A DNA stretch of 41,215 bases from an uncultured Collinsella sp. (GTDB lineage: Bacteria > Actinomycetota > Coriobacteriia > Coriobacteriales > Coriobacteriaceae), in assembly GCA_900751695.1 (NCBI GenBank), contig CAADSS010000084.1:1-41215 (forward strand), given 5' to 3'. A model generated the notes under the pieces. The model ran no database searches and had not been told where the DNA came from. It was given only the letters and a program-made list of their open reading frames with translations. Shown in pieces: positions 27,234-35,411 of the stretch; position 1 is the first letter of the stretch; every line of letters starts with the position of its first letter. A program made the position numbers and the translations under genes.

Positions 27234-30104
27234 ATGAGTCGCCGCAACACCGAACTGCTCTTGCTCATCGCCTCGGCGTTCCCCGTCATCCTGCTCTATG
27301 CGATGTACGTGCTCACCGCGGGTGCCACGATTTCCTTTGAGACGCTCGCCGTGCCGATCGGCCTGTTCGCCGCCTTCGCCGCGGCGCATATCGCCGTGCG
27401 CATCCTGGCGCCCGGCGCCGACCCCGCCATCCTGCCCATCGTCTTTGTGCTCTCGGGCATCGGCATCACATTCGTAACGCGCCTGGCCCCCGACCTCGCC
27501 ATCTCGCAGCTCATCATCTTGTTTGTCTCGGTGGCGCTCATGGTGGGAACGCTCGCACTGGTCAAGAACCTTGACGTGGTCATGCGCTACAAGTACACCT
27601 TTGGCATTATCGGCATCATCCTGCTGATGCTGCCGATCTTTATCGGCACCACGATCTCGGGCTCCAAGCTGTGGATTCGCATCGCGGGCTTCACCATCCA
27701 GCCCGGCGAGTTCGCCAAGGTCTTCATCGTCTTGTTCCTGGCAGGCTATCTGGCCGAGAACCGCGAGCTGCTCTCCATCTCCAACCGCAAGATCTTGGGC
27801 CTCAAGATTCCGCGCTTCCGCCTGCTGCTGCCGCTGTTTGCCGTGTGGGGCGTGTGCCTGCTCATCGTCGTCTTCGAACGCGACCTGGGCTCGGCCGTCC
27901 TGTTCTACACCATCTTTTTGCTGATGCTCTATGTTGCCACGGGACGCTTTTCGTACGTCATCATCGGCCTTGCGCTGCTGGCCGTTGGAGCCGTGGGCGC
28001 CTACAAGTTCCTGTCTCATGTGCAGGTGCGCTTTCAGGTCTGGGTCGATCCGTTTAAGGATGCCCAGGGCCAGGGCTACCAGATCGTACAGTCACTTTAC
28101 TCGCTGGCTGACGGCGGCCTGGTTGGCGTCGGCATTGGCAACGGCATGGCAAACAACATCCCCGTCGTCGAGTCCGACTTTATCTTCTCGGCCATCGGCG
28201 AGGAAATGGGCCTTTTGGGCGGCGGCGCCGTGCTCATCCTGTTTATGCTTTTTGCCGTGCGTGGCCTCACCACGGCCGCCCGCGCCAAGTCCGACCTTGC
28301 CGCCTTTAGCGCGACCGGCCTTACGGCGGCCATCAGCTTCCAGGCATTCTTAATCGTTGGCGGCGTAACCCGCCTGATTCCGCTGACCGGCGTTACCCTG
28401 CCCTTTATGAGCCAGGGCGGCTCCTCGCTGCTGGCGAGCTTTATCATCGTCGCGCTGCTGCTGCGCGCCGGCGACGAGGCAACCGGACGCGAAGCCGAGC
28501 TCACCGGCACCGGCACCATGGCCGCCATCACCGATGACCAGGTCGCATCCGCCGCTGCCCCGACCGGTACGCGTTTTGCCAACGCACCTTCCTACAGCCA
28601 CGGCAACCACTCCGCGGGTTCTCGCATGCGTCGTCGCCTGCTCGACACGCCTGAGTCCGGCGTGCTCGGCCGCGTGGCGCTTGCCAACCGTCTGACTCGT
28701 GCCGTGCTTGCCTTCACGGCGCTGTTCGCCATCCTTATCGGCAACCTCACCTATGTCCAAGTCATCAAGGCGAAGGACTATCAGGACATGCCGACCAACA
28801 ACCACACCATCGCCCGCTCCAAGTACATCCAGCGTGGCTCCATCATCACGTCCGACGGCGTGACACTAGCCGAGTCGCTGCAACAGGAGGACGGCACCTA
28901 CGCCCGTTCCTACCCCAACGGCAACATGGCCGCGCACGTTGTGGGCTACGTGAGCCAGCAATACGGCACCGCCGGCATCGAGAGCGTCATGAACGATACG
29001 CTCACCGGCTCCAAGGATTACTCCAGCTGGAACAACGCCATTGCATCGCTCGCGGGGCAGACCCAGCCGGGCAATACCGCCAAGCTCACCATCGACTCGC
29101 GCATCCAGACGGCTGCCGAGCAGGCGCTCAAGGGCTTTAAGGGCGCTGTGGTGGTCATGGATCCGCGCACCGGTGCGGTCCTTGCGTGTGCGAGCTCGCC
29201 CACCTACGACAACACCAACATCGATGCCCTGATGCAGTCGGGCGGTGGCGAGGACGGCTCCATGTACGACCGCGCCATGGACGCGCTCTACACCCCGGGC
29301 TCGACCTTTAAGGTCGTCACACTCTCCGCGGCGCTCGAAACCGGCACCGCCAGCCTTACCAGTACGTACCAGGCGCCCAGCTCCATGGATATTGGCAACG
29401 CGCCGGTCACCAACGATGCCAACGAGAGCTACGGCACCATCAGCCTGCAGCAGGCCTTCGCCGTATCGTCCAACGTCGTCTTTGGCCAGGTGGCCAACGA
29501 GGTCGGCGCCAACTCGCTGGTACAGTTTGCCAACGCCTTTGGCTATGGGCAAAAGCTGGGTCAGGACCTTACCGCCGCGGCCTCCATCATGGCCGACCCG
29601 TCGCTTATGACCGAGTGGGAGACCGCTTGGGCAGGCGCCGGCCAACCCGTCGGCATGGACCACACGCCTGGCCCGCAGACCACCGTCATGCAGAATTGCG
29701 TGATCGCTGCCGCTATCGCCAACAGCGGCGTGGTCATGGACCCGTTCTTTGTGTCACAGATACTCGCCCCGGATGGAACCGTGGTTAAGACCACGCAGTC
29801 CCGCTCGCTGGGCCAGGCTGTCAGCTCCACCACGGCCGACCAGGTCAAGCAGGCCATGCTCGCCGTCGTCCAGTCCGGTACCGGCACCGATGCCCAGATT
29901 CCGGGCGTCAAGGTTGCCGGCAAGACCGGTTCGGCCGAGACCGGCGGCACCAACGTCAACTCTATGTTTGTTGGCTTTGCACCTTACGATTCACCCACGG
30001 TTGCCATCTCGGTGGCCCTGGAGGATTACGACAAACACGACGTCGAGGCGGCCAAGATTGCCGGCATCGTCCTGACCGCGGCGCTCGCCGCACAGGGAGC
30101 GTGA
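27234..30104 (+). CDS. SEDS glycosyltransferase fused to a penicillin-binding transpeptidase (FtsW/RodA-PbpA fusion)
   Basis: 956 aa in one open frame, starting at the ATG behind AAAGGGAG. Residues ~1-415 are a SEDS polymerase of the FtsW/RodA/SpoVE type with ~10 membrane helices. The conserved catalytic aspartate is D217 (FERDLGSAVLF), with GEEMGLLGG and FMSQGGSSLL motifs. After a linker of ~60 residues there is another membrane helix (about 485-505) and a class B PBP transpeptidase. Its active-site serine is S690 in STFK, with SSN at 745-747 and KTG at 897-899. These are normally two neighbouring genes (rodA/ftsW and pbpA) in this cluster. The fusion puts glycan polymerisation and cross-linking in one chain with fixed 1:1 ratio. 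Confidence 0.95.
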   Translation: MSRRNTELLLLIASAFPVILLYAMYVLTAGATISFETLAVPIGLFAAFAAAHIAVRILAPGADPAILPIVFVLSGIGITFVTRLAPDLAISQLIILFVSVALMVGTLALVKNLDVVMRYKYTFGIIGIILLMLPIFIGTTISGSKLWIRIAGFTIQPGEFAKVFIVLFLAGYLAENRELLSISNRKILGLKIPRFRLLLPLFAVWGVCLLIVVFERDLGSAVLFYTIFLLMLYVATGRFSYVIIGLALLAVGAVGAYKFLSHVQVRFQVWVDPFKDAQGQGYQIVQSLYSLADGGLVGVGIGNGMANNIPVVESDFIFSAIGEEMGLLGGGAVLILFMLFAVRGLTTAARAKSDLAAFSATGLTAAISFQAFLIVGGVTRLIPLTGVTLPFMSQGGSSLLASFIIVALLLRAGDEATGREAELTGTGTMAAITDDQVASAAAPTGTRFANAPSYSHGNHSAGSRMRRRLLDTPESGVLGRVALANRLTRAVLAFTALFAILIGNLTYVQVIKAKDYQDMPTNNHTIARSKYIQRGSIITSDGVTLAESLQQEDGTYARSYPNGNMAAHVVGYVSQQYGTAGIESVMNDTLTGSKDYSSWNNAIASLAGQTQPGNTAKLTIDSRIQTAAEQALKGFKGAVVVMDPRTGAVLACASSPTYDNTNIDALMQSGGGEDGSMYDRAMDALYTPGSTFKVVTLSAALETGTASLTSTYQAPSSMDIGNAPVTNDANESYGTISLQQAFAVSSNVVFGQVANEVGANSLVQFANAFGYGQKLGQDLTAAASIMADPSLMTEWETAWAGAGQPVGMDHTPGPQTTVMQNCVIAAAIANSGVVMDPFFVSQILAPDGTVVKTTQSRSLGQAVSSTTADQVKQAMLAVVQSGTGTDAQIPGVKVAGKTGSAETGGTNVNSMFVGFAPYDSPTVAISVALEDYDKHDVEAAKIAGIVLTAALAAQGA

Positions 30105-30236
30105 TGCCCATGATCAAAGCGGATACTTATGGCGCGCCGCGGCCGATGAGCTAGCGGCAACGCGCCACACGGGCCCAGCGGCCACACATTTGGTACTACA
30201 CACATCGTTGAGCGAATAGTTATGTTAGGAGCAGGA

Positions 30237-32204
30237 ATGGAACAGAGGGTCCTCGGGGGAAGATACCTCCTCAAGGATAAGGTGGGAACGGGCGGTATGG
30301 CGACCGTCTTCCGTGCACAGGATCAGGTCCTCGACCGCACGGTTGCCGTCAAGATCATGCTGCCGCAGTATGCCGGCGACGCCACCTTCGCCGCCCGCTT
30401 TAAGCAGGAGGCCCAGGCAGCGGCCGGCCTGTCCTCCCCCTATATCGTGGGCGTCTACGACTGGGGCAAGGACGGCGACACCTATTACATCGTCATGGAG
30501 TACCTGCGCGGTACCGACCTTAAGAGCGGCATCAAGAGCCACGGCGCCCTCGATCCCAAGAAGGTCGCACAGATCGGCTCGCAGATCAGCTCCGCGCTTT
30601 CGGTCGCACACAAGCACGAGATCATCCACCGCGACATTAAGCCGCAAAACATCATGGTGCTGCCCGACGGCAACATCAAGGTCATGGATTTTGGCATCGC
30701 ACGCGCCAAGAACAGTCATCTCACGCAGGATAACAACGTGCTGGGCACCGCCCACTATGTAAGCCCCGAGCAGACCCGCGGCCAGGACCTCGGCCCCACC
30801 TCGGATATCTACTCGCTGGGTGTCGTCATGTACGAGTGCGCCACCGGCCGCGTACCCTTTGACGGCGACGACGCCATCTCGGTCGCGCTCAAGCAGGTCA
30901 ACGAGCTCCCCATCCCGCCGAGCCAGATCAACTCCGGCGTCGATGCCGACCTGGAGCGCATCATCCTCAAGTGCATGGAGAAGGACCCGGCAAACCGCTT
31001 CCAGACGGCCGACGAGCTGCGCCAGGTGCTCAACAGCTACCTGTCCGGCCGTGCCGTCAACGTCTCGGAGCCCACGCGCATCATCGGTGCCGCCGGCGAC
31101 CTGGGTGCCACCAAGACCCGCGAGCTTTCCGACTCAACGCGCGCTATGGTTCGTCCCGTCTCGGGCGTGAGCGGTCAGAACACCGCCCGTAGCGCTGTCT
31201 CGGGCTCCACGGGCTCCTACGAGGTCGAGAAGCCTAAGTCCAACAAGAACAAGATTATCGCCGCCGTGATTGCCGCCGTCGCCGTGATTGGCGTTGTAGT
31301 GGCCTTTGCCACGGGCATGTTCAGTGGCGAACAGGTCACGGTGCCCGACGTGCTGGGCAAGGACCAGGAAACCGCTATTGAGCTGATCAAGGAAGCCGGC
31401 CTTGAGGTTGGCACCGTCGACCAGAGCTACAACGACGATGTCGACGAGGGAAAGGTCGCCGAGCAGACCCCCAACGGCAACACCAAGAAGGCCAAGGGCA
31501 CGAGGGTGAACCTGGTAGTCTCCAAGGGCCCTAAGCCCTCCGAGAAGGTTGAGGTTCCGCAGCTCGTCGGCCTGACCAAGGACCAGGCCGAGGCCGCACT
31601 GGCAAGCGTGGGCCTGAAGGGCAGCGCTTCGGAGGAAGCCAATGAGGCCGAAGAAGGCCAGGTCTTTGAGCAGAGCACTGTTGCCGGCAAGGAGGTCGAG
31701 AAGGGCACGACCATCTCGTACAAGGTCTCCAGCGGCCCGGACACCACCTCGGTGCCCGATCTGACCGACATGACTGAGGCCCAGGCGCGCAACGCTCTCG
31801 ACATGGCTGGCTTTGGCGTCGACGTGAGCTACCAGGAAAACGACTCGGTTACCGAGGGTACCGTAATTAGCTGGAACCCCAGCGGCAAGCAGAAGCCCGG
31901 TGCCACGATCACCGTCGTCATCGCCAAAAAGTCCGGCAAGGCCAGCGTCCCGGGCAACCTGTACGGCAAGAGCATCTCCGCCGCCGTCACCGCGCTCAAC
32001 AACGCCGGGTTCTACAACATCGCATTCTGCGATCAGAACGGCAACCCCGTGAGTGGCAACGAGAATGCCACCGTTACGGGCGTCTCCCCCACCGGCAAGC
32101 AGTCCACCGACAGCACGATTACGCTAACAGTCGCACTTTCTGGCTCGGGCTCTGGCTCTGGCTCTGGCTCGGGCACGGGTGACGATTCCGGTACGACCAA
32201 CTAG
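30237..32204 (+). CDS. pknB: Serine/threonine protein kinase PknB with four PASTA domains
   Basis: 655 aa. AGGAG at 30227-30231 decides for the ATG at 30237 over one at 30222. Kinase motifs: GTGGMATVF (17-25), K39 in VAVK, HRDIKPQNIMV (131-141), DFG (151-153). A Ser/Thr-rich juxtamembrane region precedes one membrane helix (about 339-362). Four outer PASTA repeats start near 367, 438, 505 and 569; the fourth is divergent (VPGNLYGKSISAAVTALNNA). The C-terminus is a Ser/Gly repeat tail. PASTA kinases sense cell wall fragments and control growth and division. It follows the SEDS-PBP gene after 132 bp, probably with its own promoter. Confidence 0.97.
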   Translation: MEQRVLGGRYLLKDKVGTGGMATVFRAQDQVLDRTVAVKIMLPQYAGDATFAARFKQEAQAAAGLSSPYIVGVYDWGKDGDTYYIVMEYLRGTDLKSGIKSHGALDPKKVAQIGSQISSALSVAHKHEIIHRDIKPQNIMVLPDGNIKVMDFGIARAKNSHLTQDNNVLGTAHYVSPEQTRGQDLGPTSDIYSLGVVMYECATGRVPFDGDDAISVALKQVNELPIPPSQINSGVDADLERIILKCMEKDPANRFQTADELRQVLNSYLSGRAVNVSEPTRIIGAAGDLGATKTRELSDSTRAMVRPVSGVSGQNTARSAVSGSTGSYEVEKPKSNKNKIIAAVIAAVAVIGVVVAFATGMFSGEQVTVPDVLGKDQETAIELIKEAGLEVGTVDQSYNDDVDEGKVAEQTPNGNTKKAKGTRVNLVVSKGPKPSEKVEVPQLVGLTKDQAEAALASVGLKGSASEEANEAEEGQVFEQSTVAGKEVEKGTTISYKVSSGPDTTSVPDLTDMTEAQARNALDMAGFGVDVSYQENDSVTEGTVISWNPSGKQKPGATITVVIAKKSGKASVPGNLYGKSISAAVTALNNAGFYNIAFCDQNGNPVSGNENATVTGVSPTGKQSTDSTITLTVALSGSGSGSGSGSGTGDDSGTTN

Positions 32205-32255
32205 TCGCCACCCCACCGCTCATCACGGCTTTCGCCGCAAACATATTCGCTCACA

Positions 32256-32296
32256 GGCGCCCGCTTGCTCCCCCAGCAAGCGGGCGCCTCGTTTTT
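32256..32296 (+). terminator. Rho-independent terminator after pknB
   Basis: GGCGCCCGCTTGCT (32256-32269) and AGCAAGCGGGCGCC (32275-32288) form a perfect 14-bp stem with a CCCCC loop, followed by TCGTTTTTG. It ends the plus-strand cell wall cluster 52 bases after the pknB stop. Confidence 0.95.
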
Positions 32297-32305
32297 GACA
32301 TGGCA

Positions 32306-32565
32306 TGAACCAGAAGAGCCAGGCACCGTAGCGGTACCGGGCTCGATATTCCTCTGGTGCCTCCGGGCGGATTCGAAAACTCCCCCCCCGCGGGGAAATT
32401 GGTGACGCGGGTGTCGACGGCTCGAATCCCGCCCTTAGACCAGAAGAGCCCGGCACCGTAGCGGTACCGGGCTCGATATTCCTCTGGTGCCCCCGGGCGG
32501 ATTCGAAAACTCCCCCCGCGGGGAAATGAGTGACGCGGGCGTCGACGGTTCGAATCCGCCGGCGG
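32306..32565. repeat. Two 130-bp tandem units, each with a hairpin and a tRNA 3' end
   Basis: Units 32306-32435 and 32436-32565 are nearly identical. Each has a hairpin GAGCC(c)GGCACCG...CGGTACCGGGCTC (32316-32344; 32446-32474). Each then has on the minus strand the tRNA 3' end ending GGCACCA (32355-32377; 32485-32507), a C-run plus GCGGGG, and on the plus strand GTCGACGG(C/T)TCGAATCC, which resembles the same tRNA's T-arm in the opposite direction. A third, diverged unit follows, its tRNA end starting exactly 130 bp further at 32615. Confidence 0.85.
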
Positions 32566-32580
32566 TCCCACAAACCAGAA

Positions 32581-32604
32581 ACGGCGCCACTCTCGCGGCG
32601 CCGT
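32581..32604. terminator. Hairpin downstream of the tRNA-Arg fragment
   Basis: ACGGCGCC (32581-32588) pairs with GGCGCCGT (32597-32604), loop of 8. Read on the minus strand it follows the tRNA CCA end by 10 nt and is followed by TTCTGGTTTG. It probably terminated the original tRNA transcript. Confidence 0.6.
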
Positions 32605-32614
32605 CATAATCTTC

Positions 32615-32659
32615 TGGTGCCCCCGGGCGGATTCGAACCGTCGACACCCGCTTTAGGAG
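32615..32659 (-). tRNA. 3' half of a tRNA-Arg(CCU)-like gene (truncated; attachment site)
   Basis: Read on the minus strand: anticodon loop CTCCTAA (32659-32653), 3' anticodon strand AGCGG, 5-nt variable loop, T-arm GACGG-TTCGAAT-CCGCC, 3' acceptor strand CGGGGGC, discriminator A and encoded CCA (32617-32615). No D-arm or 5' acceptor strand GCCCCCG is found upstream; the sequence turns AT-rich exactly at the anticodon loop. This is what a tyrosine integrase leaves when it recombines within a tRNA gene: one junction keeps only the 3' end. The integrase starts 193 bp away. The intact tRNA should be at the other end of the element, beyond the window. Confidence 0.65.
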
Positions 32660-32851
32660 ATATGATTTAATGCTACCCCCTACCATTCATCAAGCATCAT
32701 TGAACATCATATAACCGCAGATAAACATAGCAGTTTGTGTCTTTTGCCTCCGGTAGCTGCGCCTACGCTTTTACAAACATATTACTAACAGCTTTAGCTA
32801 AACTGCACTCAATGAATTGTTGAAAACTATTCAAAGAAACGGAGCGCAAAG
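32660..32851. promoter_or_regulatory. Integrase upstream region with a putative arm site
   Basis: AT-rich DNA without a gene. ACAGCTTTAGC at 32788-32798 recurs inverted (GCTAAAGCTGT, 34203-34213) just past the integrase gene; it could be an arm-type site for integrase or excisionase. TTTACA (32770-32775) may be the -35 of the integrase promoter. Confidence 0.4.
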
Positions 32852-34099
32852 ATGTCAGAACAGCCACTAATTAGCGGAAGAGGCACGTGTTGGAAAGACA
32901 AGAGATCACCTAACACCTATCGCTATTATTTTTCCCTTGGAGTCAAGGACCCTAAGACGGGGCGCTACAAACGATCCCCAACTTATACAGTTCGTTGCAA
33001 GACTAAAACAGAAGCTAAGGCTGCAATGCAGGCCAAGCTGGCTGAAATCAACTCCTCTGGCACGATCACTAAAACTAAAAAGCCCACTTTGCTTGCGTCC
33101 TACTGCTGGGCCTTTCATGAAAATAGGGACACCGAGCTTGCGCCAACGAGCTATGAAAGAGAAGCGTACGATTGCAGGCATATCGAAGACCTATTCGGTG
33201 CGTTTCAGACAATTGAGGGGCTAACTCCCGATCTAATCGAAGAAACATATGCCGAAGCTCGTCGTACGGGAAAATACAAACCATCAGAGCTTGTACGAAT
33301 CAATGCGAAACTGCGTCAGATTTTGTCGAATGCAGTCGCAAAGAGAATAATTGACCGAAACCCCTGCGCTACCGTTCATGTTCGCAGACCACGCAACAAA
33401 AGAGAATCACTGACAATCGACCAAGTAGCTACCCTATGCACACATCTTCAACACATTGAGCTCACCGCCGAAGCTGTTGGTACGCTAGTACTAGTGTATA
33501 CGGGTATGCGGAAAGGCGAGATGCTGGGCCTCGAATGGCGCGATTGGGACCCTGCCAATAAAACCTTGAAAATTGACAGGCAGTACACCAACGACCATGA
33601 ACTGAGGGCACCCAAGTCACAAGAAAGCCAACGCAAAATCCCCGTTGGAGAAACCTTGGCCGAACGTCTTCAATCATGGTCAGCCATACAAAAAGAGCTC
33701 CTGGTCTCTCTGGGGCTGTCCCAGACTGGCAGCACTCCCATCATTAGCGATATTGCTGTCGAGCAAGGGATCCCTACTGTCTGTCACATGAAAAACTACA
33801 TCTTCAACCATTGGTTTCGCGATTTCGCAGTTAGCTGCAATCTTGGAATCTATGAGCCGAACAATTCGACTGGCGGAAAACTATATAAGGGCATCTGCCC
33901 GCATCAGCTCAGGCATTGTGTAAGCACTTTTATGCTGGCGAACGGATCGGACGTTAGAAGCGTGCAAGGTATTCTTGGCCACGCGGACCCCAATATCACG
34001 CTCAAAACGTATACAAGCCTCGTTCAACAATCAGAAATAAAAGCAGTTAAAGGCTACGAAGCCTTCATCAACGCCTATATACAGAGAAGCGAGAAATAG
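32852..34099 (+). CDS. int: Tyrosine recombinase/integrase of an integrative element
   Basis: 415 aa. GGAG lies 7 bases before the ATG. An N-terminal arm-binding region (about 12-68: YRYYFSLGVKDPKTGRYKR...TKTEAKAAMQAKL) is followed by a SAM-like core-binding domain (about 80-170) and the catalytic domain. The active-site residues are R220 (TGMRKGEM), H351 and R354 (HQLRH), H377 (LGHADPNIT) and the nucleophile Y387 (LKTYTSLV). All are present, so the enzyme should be active. Codon use is clearly less GC-rich than in the chromosomal genes to the left. It faces away from the tRNA-Arg attachment site, as usual in such elements. Confidence 0.96.
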   Translation: MSEQPLISGRGTCWKDKRSPNTYRYYFSLGVKDPKTGRYKRSPTYTVRCKTKTEAKAAMQAKLAEINSSGTITKTKKPTLLASYCWAFHENRDTELAPTSYEREAYDCRHIEDLFGAFQTIEGLTPDLIEETYAEARRTGKYKPSELVRINAKLRQILSNAVAKRIIDRNPCATVHVRRPRNKRESLTIDQVATLCTHLQHIELTAEAVGTLVLVYTGMRKGEMLGLEWRDWDPANKTLKIDRQYTNDHELRAPKSQESQRKIPVGETLAERLQSWSAIQKELLVSLGLSQTGSTPIISDIAVEQGIPTVCHMKNYIFNHWFRDFAVSCNLGIYEPNNSTGGKLYKGICPHQLRHCVSTFMLANGSDVRSVQGILGHADPNITLKTYTSLVQQSEIKAVKGYEAFINAYIQRSEK

Positions 34100-34140
34100 C
34101 ATGTTTTTCATTCATCGTTTATTTCATAATATTACGGTAC

Positions 34141-34317
34141 TATAATACCGTTTCCGCAGGTAGATGCTTTATTTGATTGACATCTAATGAGTTTTAATAC
34201 ATGCTAAAGCTGTCAGATGGCTACACATGTAGTCATAGAAACCGGCCCCCCAAGTGCTTATGAACCTGGTACGTCTTACAAGCACAGGGAGGGCCCTCAT
34301 TGAAAGGATAGCTCATC
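34141..34317. promoter_or_regulatory. Promoter and structured leader before the HTH gene
   Basis: TATAAT at 34141-34146 lies within the hairpin ACGGTA-CTATAA-TACCGT. Further down, GGCCCCCC (34244-34251) plus GTGCTT (34254-34259) pair with AAGCAC (34280-34285) plus GGGAGGGCC (34287-34295) to form a long stem, ending 23 bases before the start codon. The stem could control excisionase expression. Confidence 0.45.
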
Positions 34318-34563
34318 ATGGCTACTCCAAAGATTAGCACTCAGGCGTCCACACCGACTTTCCCCACTGGTGCCGCTCAGTGCGATCGGTTGCTCCGCGT
34401 TAACGATATCCGCGAACTCACTGGCTGGAGCGAAAACACCGCACGCAAGTTTATGCGAGAGTCCGGCAAGCTCATCCAGATCCATCGCTCTAATTACATG
34501 TTTGAAAGCTCGTTCTACGAGCTTTTCAAGCAGCTTGAAGGTCGTACCGCCCACCTTGATTAG
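34318..34563 (+). CDS. Small helix-turn-helix protein, probable excisionase
   Basis: 81 aa. An AAAGGA sequence lies about 10 bases before the ATG. After a flexible N-terminus the sequence LLRVNDIRELTGWSENTARKFMRESGKLIQIHRSNYMFESSFYELF fits a short MerR-like winged HTH as in Xis/excisionase proteins: first helix, turn, recognition helix, wing. Its place between the integrase and a replication-like protein supports an excisionase or a regulator of the element. Direct family identity is uncertain. Confidence 0.7.
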   Translation: MATPKISTQASTPTFPTGAAQCDRLLRVNDIRELTGWSENTARKFMRESGKLIQIHRSNYMFESSFYELFKQLEGRTAHLD

Positions 34564-34572
34564 GTGGTAAAC

Positions 34573-34959
34573 ATGAGCGAGCTTCCGTCGATTTCCGACA
34601 TATTTAGCGATGATGCTACTGAGCAACGAGAGATTACGGGAAAAATGGATAAGGCTATTTTTATTTCAGTGCCCGAGTGGGCGTGCTGCGTCACCACCGT
34701 TGCCGCCGAGCGTCTCATCCTCGGCCTTGTATGGAAGTTTGGAAAACCTTCCAAAAACAAACGGCCCATGGGCTTCTGCGCTAAAAGCAAATGGATTGAG
34801 GATCACTACCGCCTGAGTAAGAACACGATATCCCGGGCCTATACCTCTCTGAAGGATAAGGGGTATATTCAAAAAGTTGGTGATGGCAGCTGGATGCTTA
34901 ATTACGCCGCAATCTACCGCGCCGCGATTGAAAACGCTTGGGAGCCTCCGAAACTTTAA
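34573..34959 (+). CDS. Winged-helix protein resembling RepL-type replication proteins
   Basis: 128 aa. The ATG at 34573 has AGGTGG 5 bases upstream; a GTG at 34564 is possible but overlaps that site. The segment KWIEDHYRLSKNTISRAYTSLKDKGYIQKVGDGSWMLNYAAIYRA matches the pattern of RepL-like or GntR-like winged helices: recognition helix with S-x-x-T-x-x-x-x-x-x-L, then a wing ending in M-x-N. The N-terminus (SDIFSDDATEQREITG) is acidic. A role in replication of the excised element or in control of its genes is inferred. It follows the excisionase-like gene by 9 bases. Confidence 0.7.
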   Translation: MSELPSISDIFSDDATEQREITGKMDKAIFISVPEWACCVTTVAAERLILGLVWKFGKPSKNKRPMGFCAKSKWIEDHYRLSKNTISRAYTSLKDKGYIQKVGDGSWMLNYAAIYRAAIENAWEPPKL

Positions 34960-35411
34960 GCCCACAAACCGACTATCGAGGTCGTGAGAGTCGGTCACCG
35001 TCAGGATGCCCACAGGAACATGCCGCGGATGTAAAATGGAGCAGGGTCGAACCGAAACAGTTCCCGGACAATTGGCGTCCGGCCAGACACTTCGATTCGA
35101 CCCTTTCTCATGCCTGCATCTAAAATACTCCCACAATCATTCTCGACATCTTTAACGCCCTCACCTCCTGCCACCAACACGTCGTAGACGCTATTTACAA
35201 CGAATCGATATGGCCGCCCGTTCTTTAAGGCACGTGTTACCATGAAAACGTGCGGTATTTCTCCAACCGAAAACCTGCGTGAACGCATGACTTGAGACGC
35301 CTTTTACAACTCACCGATCGCAGGGCGAACACAAATCAACAGCGGCCGTGCATTGTTCCCAGCCATATGGCATGGCGGAGCCATGCCCGTTGTTGATTGG
35401 AGCGCCGCACC
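34960..35411. other. Structured region after the RepL-like gene
   Basis: It holds a nested stem: GGGTCGAACCGAA (35044-35056) pairs with TTCGATTCGACCC (35091-35103), 12 of 13, enclosing CCGGAC (35064-35069) / GTCCGG (35077-35082). A further hairpin GGCATGGC-GGA-GCCATGCC (35369-35387) precedes the coiled-coil gene. The only gene candidate is the weak minus-strand frame 35001-35288. Confidence 0.6.
35001..35288 (-). CDS. Possible hypothetical protein, 95 aa (weak)
   Basis: Open minus-strand frame with ATG at 35288. Amino acid composition is plausible (balanced hydrophobics, stretch FMVTRALKNGRPYRFVVNSVYDVLVAGG), but the ribosome-binding sequence (AAAGGCG) is about 14 bases away and the frame contains the nested hairpin at 35044-35103. 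No family recognised. It may not be a gene. Confidence 0.3.
   Translation of the reverse strand: MRSRRFSVGEIPHVFMVTRALKNGRPYRFVVNSVYDVLVAGGEGVKDVENDCGSILDAGMRKGRIEVSGRTPIVRELFRFDPAPFYIRGMFLWAS

Noticed and set aside
30105..30236. Small gene between the SEDS-PBP fusion and pknB
   Set aside because: Only a 16-codon frame follows the fusion's stop; it has no ribosome-binding sequence of its own and no similarity.
32306..32565. Intact tRNA genes in the 130-bp units
   Set aside because: Only 3' ends with CCA are present. D-arm, anticodon arm and 5' acceptor strand are missing on both strands.
32223..32686. Open frames of 83-118 aa on the minus strand near the tRNA pieces
   Set aside because: They are products of the 130-bp tandem units and change frame between units; no ribosome sites.
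34666..35136. 156-aa minus-strand frame opposite the RepL-like gene
   Set aside because: It overlaps a gene with a clear winged-helix motif and good ribosome site, and contains no recognisable features.
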